Assembly: GCA_003003925.1 (NCBI GenBank)
Contig: PVWP01000005.1
Location: 1-64,000, forward strand
DNA from: Aphanothece cf. minutissima CCALA 015
GTDB lineage: Bacteria > Cyanobacteriota > Cyanobacteriia > PCC-6307 > Cyanobiaceae
Direction of reading: 5' to 3'
Length of the DNA stretch: 64,000 bases
The notes beneath the pieces were generated by a model, which saw only the letters and a program-made list of their open reading frames with translations, did no database searches and was not told the origin of the DNA. The position numbers and the translations under genes were made by a program. Position 1 is the first letter of the stretch; every line of letters begins with the position of its first letter. Shown here one piece after another: positions 1 to 8,718 of this stretch.

Positions 1-13
1 TGGAGCTGCCCAA

Positions 14-39
14 CCCCCTGCGCGAGCAGGGGGTTTTTT
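14..39 (+). terminator. Rho-independent terminator of an upstream gene
   Basis: CCCCCTGC (14-21) pairs perfectly with GCAGGGGG (26-33) around a four-base GCGA loop, and six T follow (34-39). An AA precedes the stem, so it can also work weakly in reverse. It must end a gene lying left of the window, since aroC starts at 120. Confidence 0.85.
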
Positions 40-119
40 CATGGCGACGCGGTTCATGGCGACGCGGTCCGGCTGGGTAGGCTCCCTGCTTCGGAAAGCC
101 CGATGGGCAGGGCGGTGCG

Positions 120-1208
120 ATGGGCAGCAGTTTCGGCGATCTCTTCCGGATCAGCACGTTCGGCGAATCCCACGGCGGTGGCGTGGGGGTGATCATCGAT
201 GGCTGTCCCCCCCGGCTGCCGCTGGATCTGGAGCAGATCCAGGCCGATCTCGACCGACGCCGTCCCGGCCAGAGCCGCATCACCACCCCCCGCAAGGAGG
301 AGGACCGGGTCGAGATCCTCAGCGGTCTGCTCGACGGGGTCACGCTCGGAACGCCGATCGCGATGGTGGTCCGCAACAAGGACCAGCGCCCCGGGGACTA
401 CCAGGAGATGCAGGTGGCCTTCCGGCCCTCCCACGCCGACGCCACCTACCAGGCCAAGTACGGCATCCAGGCCCGCAGCGGCGGCGGCCGCGCCTCGGCC
501 CGGGAAACGATCGGCCGGGTGGCCGCCGGGGCGGTGGCCAAACAGCTGCTGGCCCGCACCCATGGCACCGAGGTGATCGCCTGGGTGCGCCGGATTCACA
601 CCATCGAGGCCACGATCGATCCCGCCGGCGTGAGCCTGGAGGCGGTGGAGGCCAACATCGTGCGCTGCCCCGACGCCGCCACCGCTGAGCGGATGATCGA
701 GCGCATCGAGGCGATCGGGCGCGATGGGGATTCCTGCGGCGGGGTGATCGAATGCCTGGTGCGGCGGCCGCCGGTGGGTCTGGGCATGCCGGTGTTCGAC
801 AAGCTGGAGGCGGACCTGGCCAAGGCGGTGATGTCGCTGCCGGCCACCAAGGGCTTTGAGATCGGCTCCGGCTTCGGCGGCACCCTGCTGCGCGGCAGCG
901 AGCACAACGACGCCTTCCTGCCCAGCGACGACGGCCGCCTGCGGACCGCCACCAACAACTCGGGCGGCATCCAGGGGGGCATCAGCAACGGGGAGGAGAT
1001 CCAGCTGCGGGTGGCCTTCAAGCCCACGGCCACGATCCGCAAGGAGCAGCAGACCATCGATGCCACCGGCGCCGCCACCACCCTGGCGGCGAAGGGACGC
1101 CACGACCCCTGCGTCCTGCCCCGGGCCGTGCCGATGGTGGAGGCGATGGTGGCCCTGGTGCTGGCCGATCACCTGCTGCGCCAGCAGGGCCAGTGCAGCC
1201 TCTGGTGA
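120..1208 (+). CDS. aroC: Chorismate synthase
   Basis: Converts 5-enolpyruvylshikimate-3-phosphate to chorismate, the last common step of the shikimate pathway, using reduced FMN in the cytosol. The 362-residue protein is the usual full length. The N-terminal GESHG signature (residues 15-19), the [15 protein letters not shown] motif near residue 120 and the [10 protein letters not shown] segment are all present. The ATG at 120 gives the standard start ([19 protein letters not shown]). It converges on the KDPG-aldolase-like gene, with only 9 bases between the stops. Nothing unusual in base or codon use. Confidence 0.97.
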   Translation: MGSSFGDLFRISTFGESHGGGVGVIIDGCPPRLPLDLEQIQADLDRRRPGQSRITTPRKEEDRVEILSGLLDGVTLGTPIAMVVRNKDQRPGDYQEMQVAFRPSHADATYQAKYGIQARSGGGRASARETIGRVAAGAVAKQLLARTHGTEVIAWVRRIHTIEATIDPAGVSLEAVEANIVRCPDAATAERMIERIEAIGRDGDSCGGVIECLVRRPPVGLGMPVFDKLEADLAKAVMSLPATKGFEIGSGFGGTLLRGSEHNDAFLPSDDGRLRTATNNSGGIQGGISNGEEIQLRVAFKPTATIRKEQQTIDATGAATTLAAKGRHDPCVLPRAVPMVEAMVALVLADHLLRQQGQCSLW

Positions 1209-1217
1209 TCCGCCCGA

Positions 1218-1787
1218 TCAGGGCCGTTGCGGCAGGTCAGTCAGCACCTGCCGCAGCAGCTCCGGCCCCTGGGCCACCAGCGACGAGCCCAGGGCGACAG
1301 CGTCGACCCCGGCCTCGAGCCAGGGACGCACATCACCGGGCAGAAGACCCCCGGCGGCGATGCAGAAGGGGAGCGGTGGGCCGAGGGGATCCCGCAGGCG
1401 CCGCCAGTGGCCGATGCCGACGCTGGCGGCGGGGAACAGCTTGACGATCGGACAGCCCAGGCAGCGGGCCCGGTTCACCTCCGTGGGGGTCATCACCCCG
1501 GGAACCAGGGCGAAGCGGGCCATGGCCGCCGTCTCCAGCAGCTCAGGCTCCAGGACGGGGGAGACGCCGTAGGAGAAACCGGCCTCCAGGGCGGCGGCGA
1601 GGGCCGCGGGGGTGCAGATCGAGGCCGCCCCCAGCCGCAGGTCGGGGAACGCTTCGATCAAGGAGCGGCACTCGGGGATCCAGGCCGGCGAGGGCCCCCA
1701 GGCGATCTCCACATGGCGCACCCCCAGCGCGGCCAGCTGGCCCAGCTGGGGGGCCAGGAGCGCTGGCTGCTCAGCACGAAGCACCAC
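1218..1787 (-). CDS. eda: KDPG/KHG aldolase-like protein
   Basis: Class I aldolase family of the Entner-Doudoroff enzyme (2-keto-3-deoxy-6-phosphogluconate to pyruvate plus glyceraldehyde-3-phosphate). Seen here: the catalytic Glu (HVEIAW), the Schiff-base Lys in CPIVKLFPAA and the phosphate-binding end AAGGLLPGD. From the GTG at 1787 it has 189 residues, shorter than the usual 200-215. Readable coding sequence (SLIQSLHHQPLLV) continues upstream to about 1829, so the true start may be a non-standard codon close to the ftsH stop. The active-site Arg that follows Glu in E. coli Eda (E-V-T-L-R) is replaced (E-I-A-W-G), so the substrate may differ from KDPG. It lies directly behind ftsH on the same strand and may be co-transcribed. 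Confidence 0.8.
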   Translation of the reverse strand: MVLRAEQPALLAPQLGQLAALGVRHVEIAWGPSPAWIPECRSLIEAFPDLRLGAASICTPAALAAALEAGFSYGVSPVLEPELLETAAMARFALVPGVMTPTEVNRARCLGCPIVKLFPAASVGIGHWRRLRDPLGPPLPFCIAAGGLLPGDVRPWLEAGVDAVALGSSLVAQGPELLRQVLTDLPQRP

Positions 1788-1836
1788 CAGCAGGGGCTGG
1801 TGGTGCAGGGACTGGATCAGGGACTCGCAGGGAGGC

Positions 1837-3681
1837 CTAGACGTAGGCGGCCACCGTCACATCGCGGGAGATGAGCAGCTCCTGGAGCTCCTCGGCGTCC
1901 ACCGTCTCCTTCTCGACCAGGAGCTCGGCCAGCTCATCGAGCACGGCCCGGTTGGCGAGCAGCACCTCGGTGGCCCGGCGGTAGGCGTCGGCCACCAGCT
2001 GGGAGACCTCCTCGTCGATGGCGGCGGCGGTGTCCTCGGAGAAGTCGCGCTCGGCGGCGATGTCGCGGCCGAGGAACATGCCCCCCTGGGCGCGGCCCAG
2101 GGCGACAGGGCCGAGGCGGTCGCTCATGCCGAAGCGGGTGACCATCTGGCGGGCGACGCGGGCCACCTGCTGGAGGTCGTTGGAGGCCCCGGTGGTGACT
2201 TCGTCCTCGCCGTAGACGATCTCCTCGGCGACCCGGCCCCCGAGGGCCACGGCCATCTGGTTCTGCAGGTAGGAGCGGGAGTAGAGGCCCGACTCCATGC
2301 GTTCCTCGCTGGGGGTGAAGAAGGTGAGGCCGCCGGCCTGGCCGCGGGGAATGATGCTGATCTTCTGGACGGGGTCGTAATCCGGCATCAGGGCGCCCAC
2401 CAGGGCGTGGCCGGACTCGTGGTAGGCCACCAGGCGCTTGCGGCGCTCGCTCATCACCCGGTCTTTCTTCTCCGGGCCGGCCATGACGCGCTCGATGGCG
2501 TCGTTGACCTCATCCATGGACACCTCGGCCAGCTGGCGGCGGGCGGCGAGGATGGCCGCCTCGTTGAGCAGGTTGGCCAGGTCGGCACCGGTGAAGCCGG
2601 GGGTGCGGCGGGCCACTTTGTCGAGGTCGACGTCCTTGGCGAGGGTCTTGCCGCGGGCGTGGACACCGAGGATCTGGAGGCGGCCGGCGTAATCGGGACG
2701 GTCGACCACCACCTGGCGGTCGAAGCGGCCCGGCCGCATCAGGGCCGAATCGAGCACGTCGGGGCGGTTGGTGGCCGCCACGATGATGATGCCGGTATTG
2801 CCCTCGAAGCCGTCCATCTCGGTGAGCAGCTGGTTGAGGGTCTGCTCCCGCTCGTCGTTGCCACCGCCGAGGCCGGCGCCGCGCTGGCGGCCCACGGCGT
2901 CGATCTCATCGATGAAGACGATGCAGGGGGCGTTCTTCTTGGCCTGCTCGAACAGGTCGCGCACGCGGCTGGCGCCGACGCCCACGAACATCTCGACGAA
3001 CTCCGAGCCGGAGATCGAGAAGAACGGCACGCCCGCCTCGCCGGCCACGGCCTTGGCCAGCAGGGTCTTGCCGGTGCCCGGAGGGCCCACCAGCAGCACA
3101 CCCTTGGGGATCTTGGCGCCGACGGCGGTGAAGCGATCGGGGTTCTTGAGGAAGTCGACCACCTCGGTGAGCTCGAGCTTGGCGCCCTCGATGCCGGCCA
3201 CGTCACCGAAGGTGACCTGGGTCTGGGGTTCCATCTGCACCCGGGCCTTGCTCTTGCCGAAGTTCATGGCCGGGTTGCCGCCGCCGCCCTGGGCGCGCCG
3301 AAGCAGGAAGAAGAGGCCACCGAGCAGCAGCAGCGGGAAGATCAGGCTGCCGATCGCCTGCTGCCAGGCCGCCGGCTCCCGGTTGGGCTGCACGGCGATG
3401 TCGACGTTGTGGTCGGTGAGCAGCTTGAGCAGGTCCTTGTCGGGGGCGAGATTCACCACGGCGCGCTGGCCGTCGTTCTCCACCACCTGGGCGGTGCCGC
3501 GGTCGGGGGAGATCAGCACCCGGGAGATCTCGTTGGCCTGAACGGCCTCGACGAAGTCGCTGTAGCGCAGGGTGCGGGGGGCGCGGGCCGGATCGGGCCG
3601 CTCCAGGAAGGCGGTGCCCACGGCGATCATCACGATCACCAGGAGCACGTAGAGCCCCGCGTTGCGCCAGCGTTTCTTCAC
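1837..3681 (-). CDS. ftsH: ATP-dependent zinc metalloprotease FtsH
   Basis: Hexameric AAA+ membrane protease; the cyanobacterial versions act in photosystem II repair and membrane protein quality control. The 614-residue protein has TM1 at about 8-26, a lumenal/periplasmic loop, TM2 at about 110-128, Walker A GPPGTGKT (199-206), Walker B IVFIDEID (254-261) and the zinc-binding HESGH (421-425). Length and architecture are standard. The ATG at 3681 is preceded by a good GGAGACAGGG ribosome site. It sits 66 bases downstream of sat on the same strand with no terminator seen between them. Cyanobacteria carry several ftsH paralogues, and which one this is cannot be settled here. Confidence 0.96.
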   Translation of the reverse strand: MKKRWRNAGLYVLLVIVMIAVGTAFLERPDPARAPRTLRYSDFVEAVQANEISRVLISPDRGTAQVVENDGQRAVVNLAPDKDLLKLLTDHNVDIAVQPNREPAAWQQAIGSLIFPLLLLGGLFFLLRRAQGGGGNPAMNFGKSKARVQMEPQTQVTFGDVAGIEGAKLELTEVVDFLKNPDRFTAVGAKIPKGVLLVGPPGTGKTLLAKAVAGEAGVPFFSISGSEFVEMFVGVGASRVRDLFEQAKKNAPCIVFIDEIDAVGRQRGAGLGGGNDEREQTLNQLLTEMDGFEGNTGIIIVAATNRPDVLDSALMRPGRFDRQVVVDRPDYAGRLQILGVHARGKTLAKDVDLDKVARRTPGFTGADLANLLNEAAILAARRQLAEVSMDEVNDAIERVMAGPEKKDRVMSERRKRLVAYHESGHALVGALMPDYDPVQKISIIPRGQAGGLTFFTPSEERMESGLYSRSYLQNQMAVALGGRVAEEIVYGEDEVTTGASNDLQQVARVARQMVTRFGMSDRLGPVALGRAQGGMFLGRDIAAERDFSEDTAAAIDEEVSQLVADAYRRATEVLLANRAVLDELAELLVEKETVDAEELQELLISRDVTVAAYV

Positions 3682-3747
3682 GACCCTGTCTCCTGTGTGA
3701 GAGTGAAAGTAACAGAATGTTAATCGGCGTCCGGGGTCGGACGGGGC

Positions 3748-4929
3748 TCAGGCTGCGGCCCTGAGCACCTCCACCACGCTACGGAAGGCGAACCATTCCG
3801 GGATCTCCTCGCCGCCGCGCAGCATCTGGCGAAACTGGGTGCCGCTCAGCTTGCGGATGTGCAGCCCCCGGGCCTGGGCGTGCTCGGCGGTGACGTAGCC
3901 CTCCTCCTCGGTGTAGACGAGGTTCAGGGAGGGCACTGTCTCCATGCCGAGTTCGGTGGCCTGGTCCCGGGCGAAGTCCTGGGCCTCATAAGGGCCGTAG
4001 AAGTCCTCGCCGGTGAGGGACGATTTGCAGCCAGCCATGTCGCGGCCGATGATGAAGTGGGTGCAGCCGTAGTTCTTGCGGATGATCATGTGCTGCAGGG
4101 CCTCCCGGGGGCCGGCCATGTGCATCGCGTAGGGGAGGTAGGCCCAGCGGATGCGGGGGTTGTCCACCTCGGCGGCCAGCCGTTCGTAGGTGGCGAAGCG
4201 CACCTCTCCGGCGATGTCGTCCTCCTGGGTGGGACCGCAGGTGGGGTGCACCAGCACCACCCCCCCCTTGCTGACGTTGGGGGCCTCGAGGGCGCGGGTG
4301 AACAGCTCGTAGTGGGCCCGGTGGATGGGGTTGCGGCACTGGAAGGCCACCACGTCCTGGCCCGCCGGCAGGGTGGCGCGCACCTGCACCGGGGTGCTGC
4401 AGGGGAACACCCGCTCCGGCAGGGCCAGACCCTGGAGCCGTCCGCCCAGGTAATAGCGGCCCCGCTCGGTGGCGATCATGCGCACCGCCGGATGCTCCAG
4501 GGAGGTGGTGCCGTAGCAGCCCTTGGCCTCGACCACCTTGTCGGGCTCCCAGCGGCTCTCCACGGTGAGCACGGCCAGGTCCTGGCCCTGGTAGGTGAGC
4601 AGCAGCCGCTGGCCCACGGCGACGGAGGCGTCGTCGGTGTCGAAGACGATCGGCAGGCCGAACAGCAGGCCGCTGGTGGTGCGGTGGCCGGCCACCACCG
4701 CGTCGTAGTCCTCCTGGTGCATGAAGCCACGCAGGGGCGAGAAGCCACCCACGATCAGCAGTTCCACGTCGCAGGCGTTGCGGTGGCTGCACTCCAGCAC
4801 CCTGTCCACCGAGGCGCGGGCCTCCTCCACCGCCGCGGCCCGCTGCTCCGGCGGCACCATCAGGTCGACGAGGCTGCCGCCGTGGGGGGCGATCAGATCG
4901 GAGCGGGCGGCGGTGTTGGCGAGCGTCAT
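3748..4929 (-). CDS. sat: Sulfate adenylyltransferase (ATP sulfurylase)
   Basis: Forms adenosine-5'-phosphosulfate from ATP and sulfate, the first step of assimilatory sulfate reduction. The 393-residue monofunctional form has the family QCRNPIHRAH motif, the GRDMAGCK loop and a PSLNLVYTEEEGYVT C-terminal segment. The ATG at 4929 (MTLANTAARSDLIAPHGG) matches the family N-terminus; the open frame upstream of it runs through the psbO terminator and is not coding. It lies between psbO and ftsH, all on the minus strand, with the psbO terminator separating it from psbO. The local sulfotransferase at 10927 would need PAPS derived from this step, but no link beyond that is implied. Confidence 0.96.
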   Translation of the reverse strand: MTLANTAARSDLIAPHGGSLVDLMVPPEQRAAAVEEARASVDRVLECSHRNACDVELLIVGGFSPLRGFMHQEDYDAVVAGHRTTSGLLFGLPIVFDTDDASVAVGQRLLLTYQGQDLAVLTVESRWEPDKVVEAKGCYGTTSLEHPAVRMIATERGRYYLGGRLQGLALPERVFPCSTPVQVRATLPAGQDVVAFQCRNPIHRAHYELFTRALEAPNVSKGGVVLVHPTCGPTQEDDIAGEVRFATYERLAAEVDNPRIRWAYLPYAMHMAGPREALQHMIIRKNYGCTHFIIGRDMAGCKSSLTGEDFYGPYEAQDFARDQATELGMETVPSLNLVYTEEEGYVTAEHAQARGLHIRKLSGTQFRQMLRGGEEIPEWFAFRSVVEVLRAAA

Positions 4930-5003
4930 GGCGACGGGCCGGGGCTGCACAGGGAATGGGCCCATCCTCCCAGACCAACCTTCGGCCGTGAAAAAGGGCG
5001 GCC

Positions 5004-5027
5004 AAAAAAAAGGGGCCCGCGGGCCCC
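5004..5027 (-). terminator. Strong terminator of psbO
   Basis: On the minus strand a perfect 16-base palindrome GGGGCCCGCGGGCCCC (5012-5027) is followed by eight T (5011-5004), 48 bases after the psbO stop. A strong terminator fits a very highly expressed photosystem gene and isolates sat from psbO transcription. Confidence 0.88.
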
Positions 5028-5074
5028 TGGAATCAACGGGTTGTCGGGGAGCAGAGTAGGGCCCTGCCTTGGAC

Positions 5075-5887
5075 TCAGACCTGCTCGAGGCGGCCGTAGA
5101 GCTCGCCGGTGATCTTGACGTCGACGACGGCCTTGGTGCCCATGTCGGTGTCGGAGGGCTGGATGGCGGTGAACACCCCGGCGAACTCGCCGGTGCTGGG
5201 ATCGACCTTGGTGATCGAGAGGTCCATGGTGCCGGAGCCATCCACGTAGCGCTTGACGGTTTCCCCGGCGAACTCATCGCCGGCGGGCACCAGACCCACG
5301 GCGCTGCTGTAGCCGGTGGTCAGGCCGCGGCCCTTGGGATCCAGGAAGTTGCTGGTGCGGTAGCTGGGGGCGCGGTACTCGCCTTTGAGGTCGGTGCTGG
5401 TGGAGAAGGCGGTGCCGGTGGCGGAGGCCTTGAGCTCCTTGCTGGAGAACATGAAGGGCACTTCCTCACCGCCGGGCATCAGCACGGTGATCGGCTGGAA
5501 GTCGATGCCACCCAGTTCCTTGAAGGTGAGCTTGTCACCGCTGACCTTGAGGTCGCCGTAGACCTGATCAAGGCTGGAGGTGTAGCGGGTGAGGATCTTG
5601 CCGGCGACGAACTGGGCTTCCTGGCGCTTGTTGGCGGGCTCCCCCTTCACGAACACCTCGGAGGGGTGCATGCAGATCTCCTTGAGCTGGTAGGTGGCCG
5701 AGGGATCCAGGGAGATCGTGCCGCGGGCGGAATCGGGCAGGGTCGGGCAGTCATTCGCCAGACCGGTGTTGTGGATGTCTTCGTAGGTGAGGTTGGCCCG
5801 ATCAACGGCCTTGGCCCCGCCGCTGCATGCGGACACCAGGGTCAGGCACAGAGCCAGCACGAGGGCCAGCAGGGGACGGAAACGCAT
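5075..5887 (-). CDS. psbO: Photosystem II manganese-stabilizing protein PsbO
   Basis: 33-kDa extrinsic lumenal subunit that stabilises the Mn4CaO5 oxygen-evolving cluster. The 270-residue precursor starts at the ATG at 5887 with a hydrophobic signal and a lipobox-like VSAC (Cys 21). Recognisable family segments are LTYEDIHNTGLAN, the two disulfide-forming cysteines (NDCPTL and KEICMHP), GGIDFQPITVLMPGGE and the C-terminal VVDVKITGELYGRLE. It is flanked by its own strong terminator and by a divergent small gene starting at 6000, so it is probably monocistronic. It is direct evidence for an oxygenic phototroph. Confidence 0.98.
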   Translation of the reverse strand: MRFRPLLALVLALCLTLVSACSGGAKAVDRANLTYEDIHNTGLANDCPTLPDSARGTISLDPSATYQLKEICMHPSEVFVKGEPANKRQEAQFVAGKILTRYTSSLDQVYGDLKVSGDKLTFKELGGIDFQPITVLMPGGEEVPFMFSSKELKASATGTAFSTSTDLKGEYRAPSYRTSNFLDPKGRGLTTGYSSAVGLVPAGDEFAGETVKRYVDGSGTMDLSITKVDPSTGEFAGVFTAIQPSDTDMGTKAVVDVKITGELYGRLEQV

Positions 5888-5999
5888 GGGGAGAAGCCGC
5901 AGAGACGGAACGGGAACTGGGCTGGCCGGGATCCTACCGGTGCAAAACGCCCATTCCAGGTGGCTTGCGTGGGCTCTCAACAACCTGTATGAGAGGGAG

Positions 6000-6374
6000 A
6001 TGACCCTGAGCCGCACCCACCCGATCGACGAATCCACGCCCTCCCCGCCGCAGTCCGCAACCGCGTCCGCACCCGCGCCCGACCCAGCCTTCGACCCAGC
6101 TGCCGACCCCGAGCTCCAGGGGGCCCTCGACACCCTGCTGAGGATCGCCGAGCAGCGCGCCGAGCAGCCCGAAGCCCTGCTGGATCTGCTCCGCCGCATC
6201 GAGCACCTGCACCGCACCATCCAGGACGGCCCCTTCCGCAGCAGCCTCCCCGGCGACCGCAACGGCCTGTTCACCCTGCTCTCCGAGATGGAGAGCAGCG
6301 GCGGCTGGCCCTACATCCCCCGGCTGCAGCTACGCACGTTCATGGATCTGCTGGCGCCCGAACCGGAGTCCTGA
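6000..6374 (+). CDS. Conserved hypothetical protein, 124 aa
   Basis: Product unknown. The ATG at 6000 follows a GAGAGGGAG ribosome site. The first 35 residues are Pro/Ala/Ser-rich and low in complexity. The rest is a predicted helical region (LQGALDTLLRIAEQRAEQPE, then LLDLLRRIEHLHRTI) ending in a compact segment GGWPYIPRLQLRTFMDLLAPE. No signal peptide or membrane segment is seen. It is divergent from psbO with 112 bases between the starts, and its 3' end overlaps the convergent coaBC by 35 bases. The helical part reads like a real protein, but I do not recognise the family. Confidence 0.7.
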   Translation: MTLSRTHPIDESTPSPPQSATASAPAPDPAFDPAADPELQGALDTLLRIAEQRAEQPEALLDLLRRIEHLHRTIQDGPFRSSLPGDRNGLFTLLSEMESSGGWPYIPRLQLRTFMDLLAPEPES

Positions 6375-7611
6375 GGGCCGCCGCTTCCGCCAGCGCTGAG
6401 AGCAGCCGGTGGGCCAGGGCCAGCTTGCCCATGGGCTCCAGGCGGCGCTCCCCGGATCCCGGACCCAGCAGCCAGCCCTCGTTGCCGGCCGACCCGAACC
6501 CCGCCCCGGGGCGGTCGATCGGGTTGGCGAACAGGAGATCGCAGCCCTTGCGGGCGAACTTGGCGCGGGCCTCTTCGAGCACCTCACCGCTCTGGGCGGC
6601 GAACCCCAGGATCGCCTGGGCCGGCGGCCGGCTCTGCACCAGGGCCGCCAGCAGATCGGGCACCGGCTCCCAGCCACCGGTGAGGGAGGCCTCCAGGGCC
6701 TCCTTGGGAAGCTTGTGGCCCTCGGGGCTGCGGCGACGGTGGTCAGCGACGGCGGCGGCCATGGCGATGGCGTCAGCGCCCCCCTGAAGCCGCAGCAGGG
6801 CCGTTTCCATCTCAGCGGCGGTGACCACGGGGTGGCGCTGGAGACCCTCCAGCCAGGCCGGATCGACCGCCAGCGGGCCATGCACCAGATCGACGCTGGC
6901 GCCGCGCAGACGGGCGGCCTGGGCCAGCAGCACGCCCATGCGTCCGGTGCTGGGGTTGGTGAGGCAGCGGGCCGGATCGAGGGCCTCCCGGGTGGGGCCG
7001 GCACTGACCAGCAGGCGGCGCCCGGCCCAGTCGCGGCGGCAGCCGGCCAGCAGCACCGACTCCAGCGCCAGCAGCAGCAGCGCCGGGTCCGCCATGCGCC
7101 CATCACCCACCCGGTCGCAGGCCAGCAGGCCGCTGCCCGGCTCCAGGGGCAGCACCCGCCCCCAGTCCTGCAGCTCCCGCCAGTTGCGGCGCACCGCAGG
7201 GGCGGCCCACATGGCGCTGTTCATGGCCGGGGCGGCCACCACGGGAGCCTCGCAGGCGATCAGGGTGCTGGCCAGCAGGGTGTCGGCCATGCCGTGCACC
7301 CAGCGGGCCAGGCTGGTGGCGCTGAGGGGGGCCAGCAGCACCACCTCGGCCCACTCGGCCAGGGCGATGTGCAGGGGCCGTGCCTCCCGGTGGCTCCACT
7401 GGTCGGCCTCGATGTGGCAGGGGGAGCGGCTGAGGCTGGCCAGGGCCACCCCGCTCACCAGCCGCTCGGCGGCGGGGCTGAGCACACAGCGCACCAGGGC
7501 CCCCCGCTGCACCAGGGCGCTGACCAGCTGGGGCAGCTTGACGGCGGCGATGCTGCCGCTGATCAGCACCAGCACCCGCCGTCCCGCAAGGGCGTCCTCC
7601 TCACTCCTCAT
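6340..7611 (-). CDS. coaBC: Bifunctional phosphopantothenoylcysteine decarboxylase / phosphopantothenate-cysteine ligase
   Basis: Two consecutive steps of coenzyme A synthesis from 4'-phosphopantothenate and cysteine. Domain order in 423 residues: CoaC flavoprotein (about 1-190) with SGSIAA, the catalytic His in VHGMADTL, PAMNSAMW and the active Cys in GLLACDRVGDGRMA; then CoaB (about 195-410) with SAGPTREALDP, the TNPSTGRMG nucleotide loop, AAVADHR and a Lys-containing GHKLPKEA. The start at 7611 overlaps the DUF2555 stop by 11 bases, so the two are translationally coupled. Confidence 0.96.
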   Translation of the reverse strand: MRSEEDALAGRRVLVLISGSIAAVKLPQLVSALVQRGALVRCVLSPAAERLVSGVALASLSRSPCHIEADQWSHREARPLHIALAEWAEVVLLAPLSATSLARWVHGMADTLLASTLIACEAPVVAAPAMNSAMWAAPAVRRNWRELQDWGRVLPLEPGSGLLACDRVGDGRMADPALLLLALESVLLAGCRRDWAGRRLLVSAGPTREALDPARCLTNPSTGRMGVLLAQAARLRGASVDLVHGPLAVDPAWLEGLQRHPVVTAAEMETALLRLQGGADAIAMAAAVADHRRRSPEGHKLPKEALEASLTGGWEPVPDLLAALVQSRPPAQAILGFAAQSGEVLEEARAKFARKGCDLLFANPIDRPGAGFGSAGNEGWLLGPGSGERRLEPMGKLALAHRLLSALAEAAALRTPVRAPADP

Positions 7612-7819
7612 CGAAAGGTTCCTGATCCACCAGATGGACGTAGGGCCGGATCAGGTCGGGGCGGTGGATGGCCAGGGCCCGCAGCAGGTGCCAGTCGGCC
7701 AGGCCCGCGAACGGGGTGGGGTAGTCGTCGTCCTCGAGGCGTCGGGCGAGCTCGGCGATGGACGCCTCATCGAAGGCCGCGAGCCGCTCGGGGGTGATGG
7801 ACAGGCTGGAATCAACCAA
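7601..7819 (-). CDS. DUF2555 family protein
   Basis: A 72-residue acidic soluble protein. The pattern LAAFDEASIAELARRLEDDDYPTPF followed by GLADWHLLRALAIHRP matches, from memory, the cyanobacterial/chloroplast DUF2555 family, often found next to coaBC. Function is unknown. It is the upstream partner of coaBC (11-base overlap), so expression is probably linked to CoA synthesis. The tRNA-Ala gene is divergent 46 bases away. There is no membrane segment or metal motif. Confidence 0.8.
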   Translation of the reverse strand: MVDSSLSITPERLAAFDEASIAELARRLEDDDYPTPFAGLADWHLLRALAIHRPDLIRPYVHLVDQEPFDEE

Positions 7820-7865
7820 GGGGGCGGCCGGGGAGGGGGACGGGATGGTGATAATGGCGATCGAA

Positions 7866-7938
7866 GGGGAATTAGCTCAGCTGGTAGAGCGCTGCGATCG
7901 CACCGCAGAGGTCAGGGGTTCGAGTCCCCTATTCTCCA
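7866..7938 (+). tRNA. trnA-CGC: tRNA-Ala (anticodon CGC)
   Basis: The 73-base cloverleaf has a 7-bp acceptor (GGGGAAT with ATTCTCC), including the G3:U70 wobble that is the alanine identity element. The anticodon stem is CTGCG/CGCAG with loop ATCGCAC, giving anticodon CGC (7899-7901, codon GCG). The T arm is GGGG-TTCGAGT-CCCC and the discriminator is A. The 3' CCA is not encoded. A GATAAT box (7850-7855) sits just upstream as a possible -10. The HIP1 octamer GCGATCGC (7894-7901) overlaps the anticodon. Confidence 0.97.
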
Positions 7939-7995
7939 TCCACCATTCTCCCCGGCCGGGCTCCCGGCAGCCCAGGCCCACGCCCACACCTGCCG

Positions 7996-8157
7996 ATGGA
8001 CTGGAGCAGCGACGCCGAAACCAGCCTGAAGGAGATCCCGTTCCTGGTGCGGCCGATCATCCGGCGCAAGATCGAATCCCTGGCCCGCGAGGCTGGGCTG
8101 GACGGTGTGGATCTCGCCTTCTACCAGCAGGCCAAGGAGCGGTTCGGACGGAAGTGA
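7996..8157 (+). CDS. Small PCP_red-domain protein, 53 aa
   Basis: The 53-residue protein (MDWSSDAETSLKEIPFLVRP...) consists of one domain resembling PCP_red. That domain also forms the C-terminus of the ChlB subunit of light-independent protochlorophyllide reductase: an early Trp, a KEIPFLVRPIIRRKIE basic helix, then AREAGLDGVDLAFYQQAKERF. As a stand-alone domain its function is not known; a role in chlorophyll synthesis or chaperoning is inference from the domain name only. It lies 57 bases after tRNA-Ala and ends 44 bases before the next small gene. Confidence 0.75.
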   Translation: MDWSSDAETSLKEIPFLVRPIIRRKIESLAREAGLDGVDLAFYQQAKERFGRK

Positions 8158-8201
8158 ATCGGCGATGGGGTAAAAGAGGGGGTTGATCAGGGGCCCGCTC
8201 A

Positions 8202-8399
8202 ATGTCGCAGTCCAAGCGCGAACAGGTTGTCAGTCATCTGCGCTACATCCGCCAGGAGCTGCGGGAGATGCACCAGGGCGTCATGGAGGACGGCCTGCTG
8301 CCGGAGGCCGGTGAGGTGCGGGGGGTGATGGCCCAGATGGAAGCCCTGCTGGAACTGCTGGAAGGCAAGGGATCCCGCAAGAAGGACGGGGACGGCTGA
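8202..8399 (+). CDS. Small helical hypothetical protein, 65 aa
   Basis: Product unknown. The 65-residue protein is almost entirely charged alpha helix (KREQVVSHLRYIRQELREM, then VRGVMAQMEALLELLEGKG) with a basic tail, suggesting a short coiled coil or a binding subunit. Spacing from the PCP_red gene (44 bases) and the terminator at 8523-8549 suggest the two form one short transcript. No motif assigns a function. Confidence 0.65.
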   Translation: MSQSKREQVVSHLRYIRQELREMHQGVMEDGLLPEAGEVRGVMAQMEALLELLEGKGSRKKDGDG

Positions 8400-8718
8400 A
8401 TCGGGACGTCTGAGAACGACCACGCCACCCGTCAAGCCCCTGCAGGGACGCTCCGGTCAGCGGCTGCCCCCCCTTGCCCGACCCGCTGGAGATTGGTTTG
8501 CTGGTGTCGTCCCCATCACCCCGCCCGGGCCTCGGCCTCGGGCTTTTTTATTGGCATCCCCTATCGGTGGGGGGAAAATGCTGTCAAGACGCCAGAGATG
8601 GTGTAGACAAGAGATCGCAGGGATTGGGCCGGGTGATGGGGATCACCGCCAGTGGCTTTCCACCCTCGGGTGGTGAGCCCCCTGCTCCCCCTTTCCACCC
8701 AGCGGCAGGTTCGCACCG
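8400..8718. other. Intergenic region, 319 bases
   Basis: No convincing gene. It holds a terminator at 8523-8549 and a perfect inverted repeat GGTGAT (8632-8637) - GGGG - ATCACC (8642-8647) about 70 bases before the DUF565 start. The repeat could be an operator or part of the leader. Nothing else is recognisable. Confidence 0.6.
8523..8549 (+). terminator. Rho-independent terminator
   Basis: GCCCG (8523-8527) pairs with CGGGC (8539-8543), with a second GGCC/GGCC pairing inside, followed by six T (8544-8549). It lies about 125 bases after the 65-residue gene and probably ends the PCP_red/65-aa transcript. The inner loop is tight, so the fold may breathe. Confidence 0.65.

Noticed and set aside
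1612..3723. 703-codon open frame antisense to eda/ftsH
   Set aside because: The sense strand encodes unmistakable FtsH with all motifs. The antisense product is low-complexity and lacks any family pattern.
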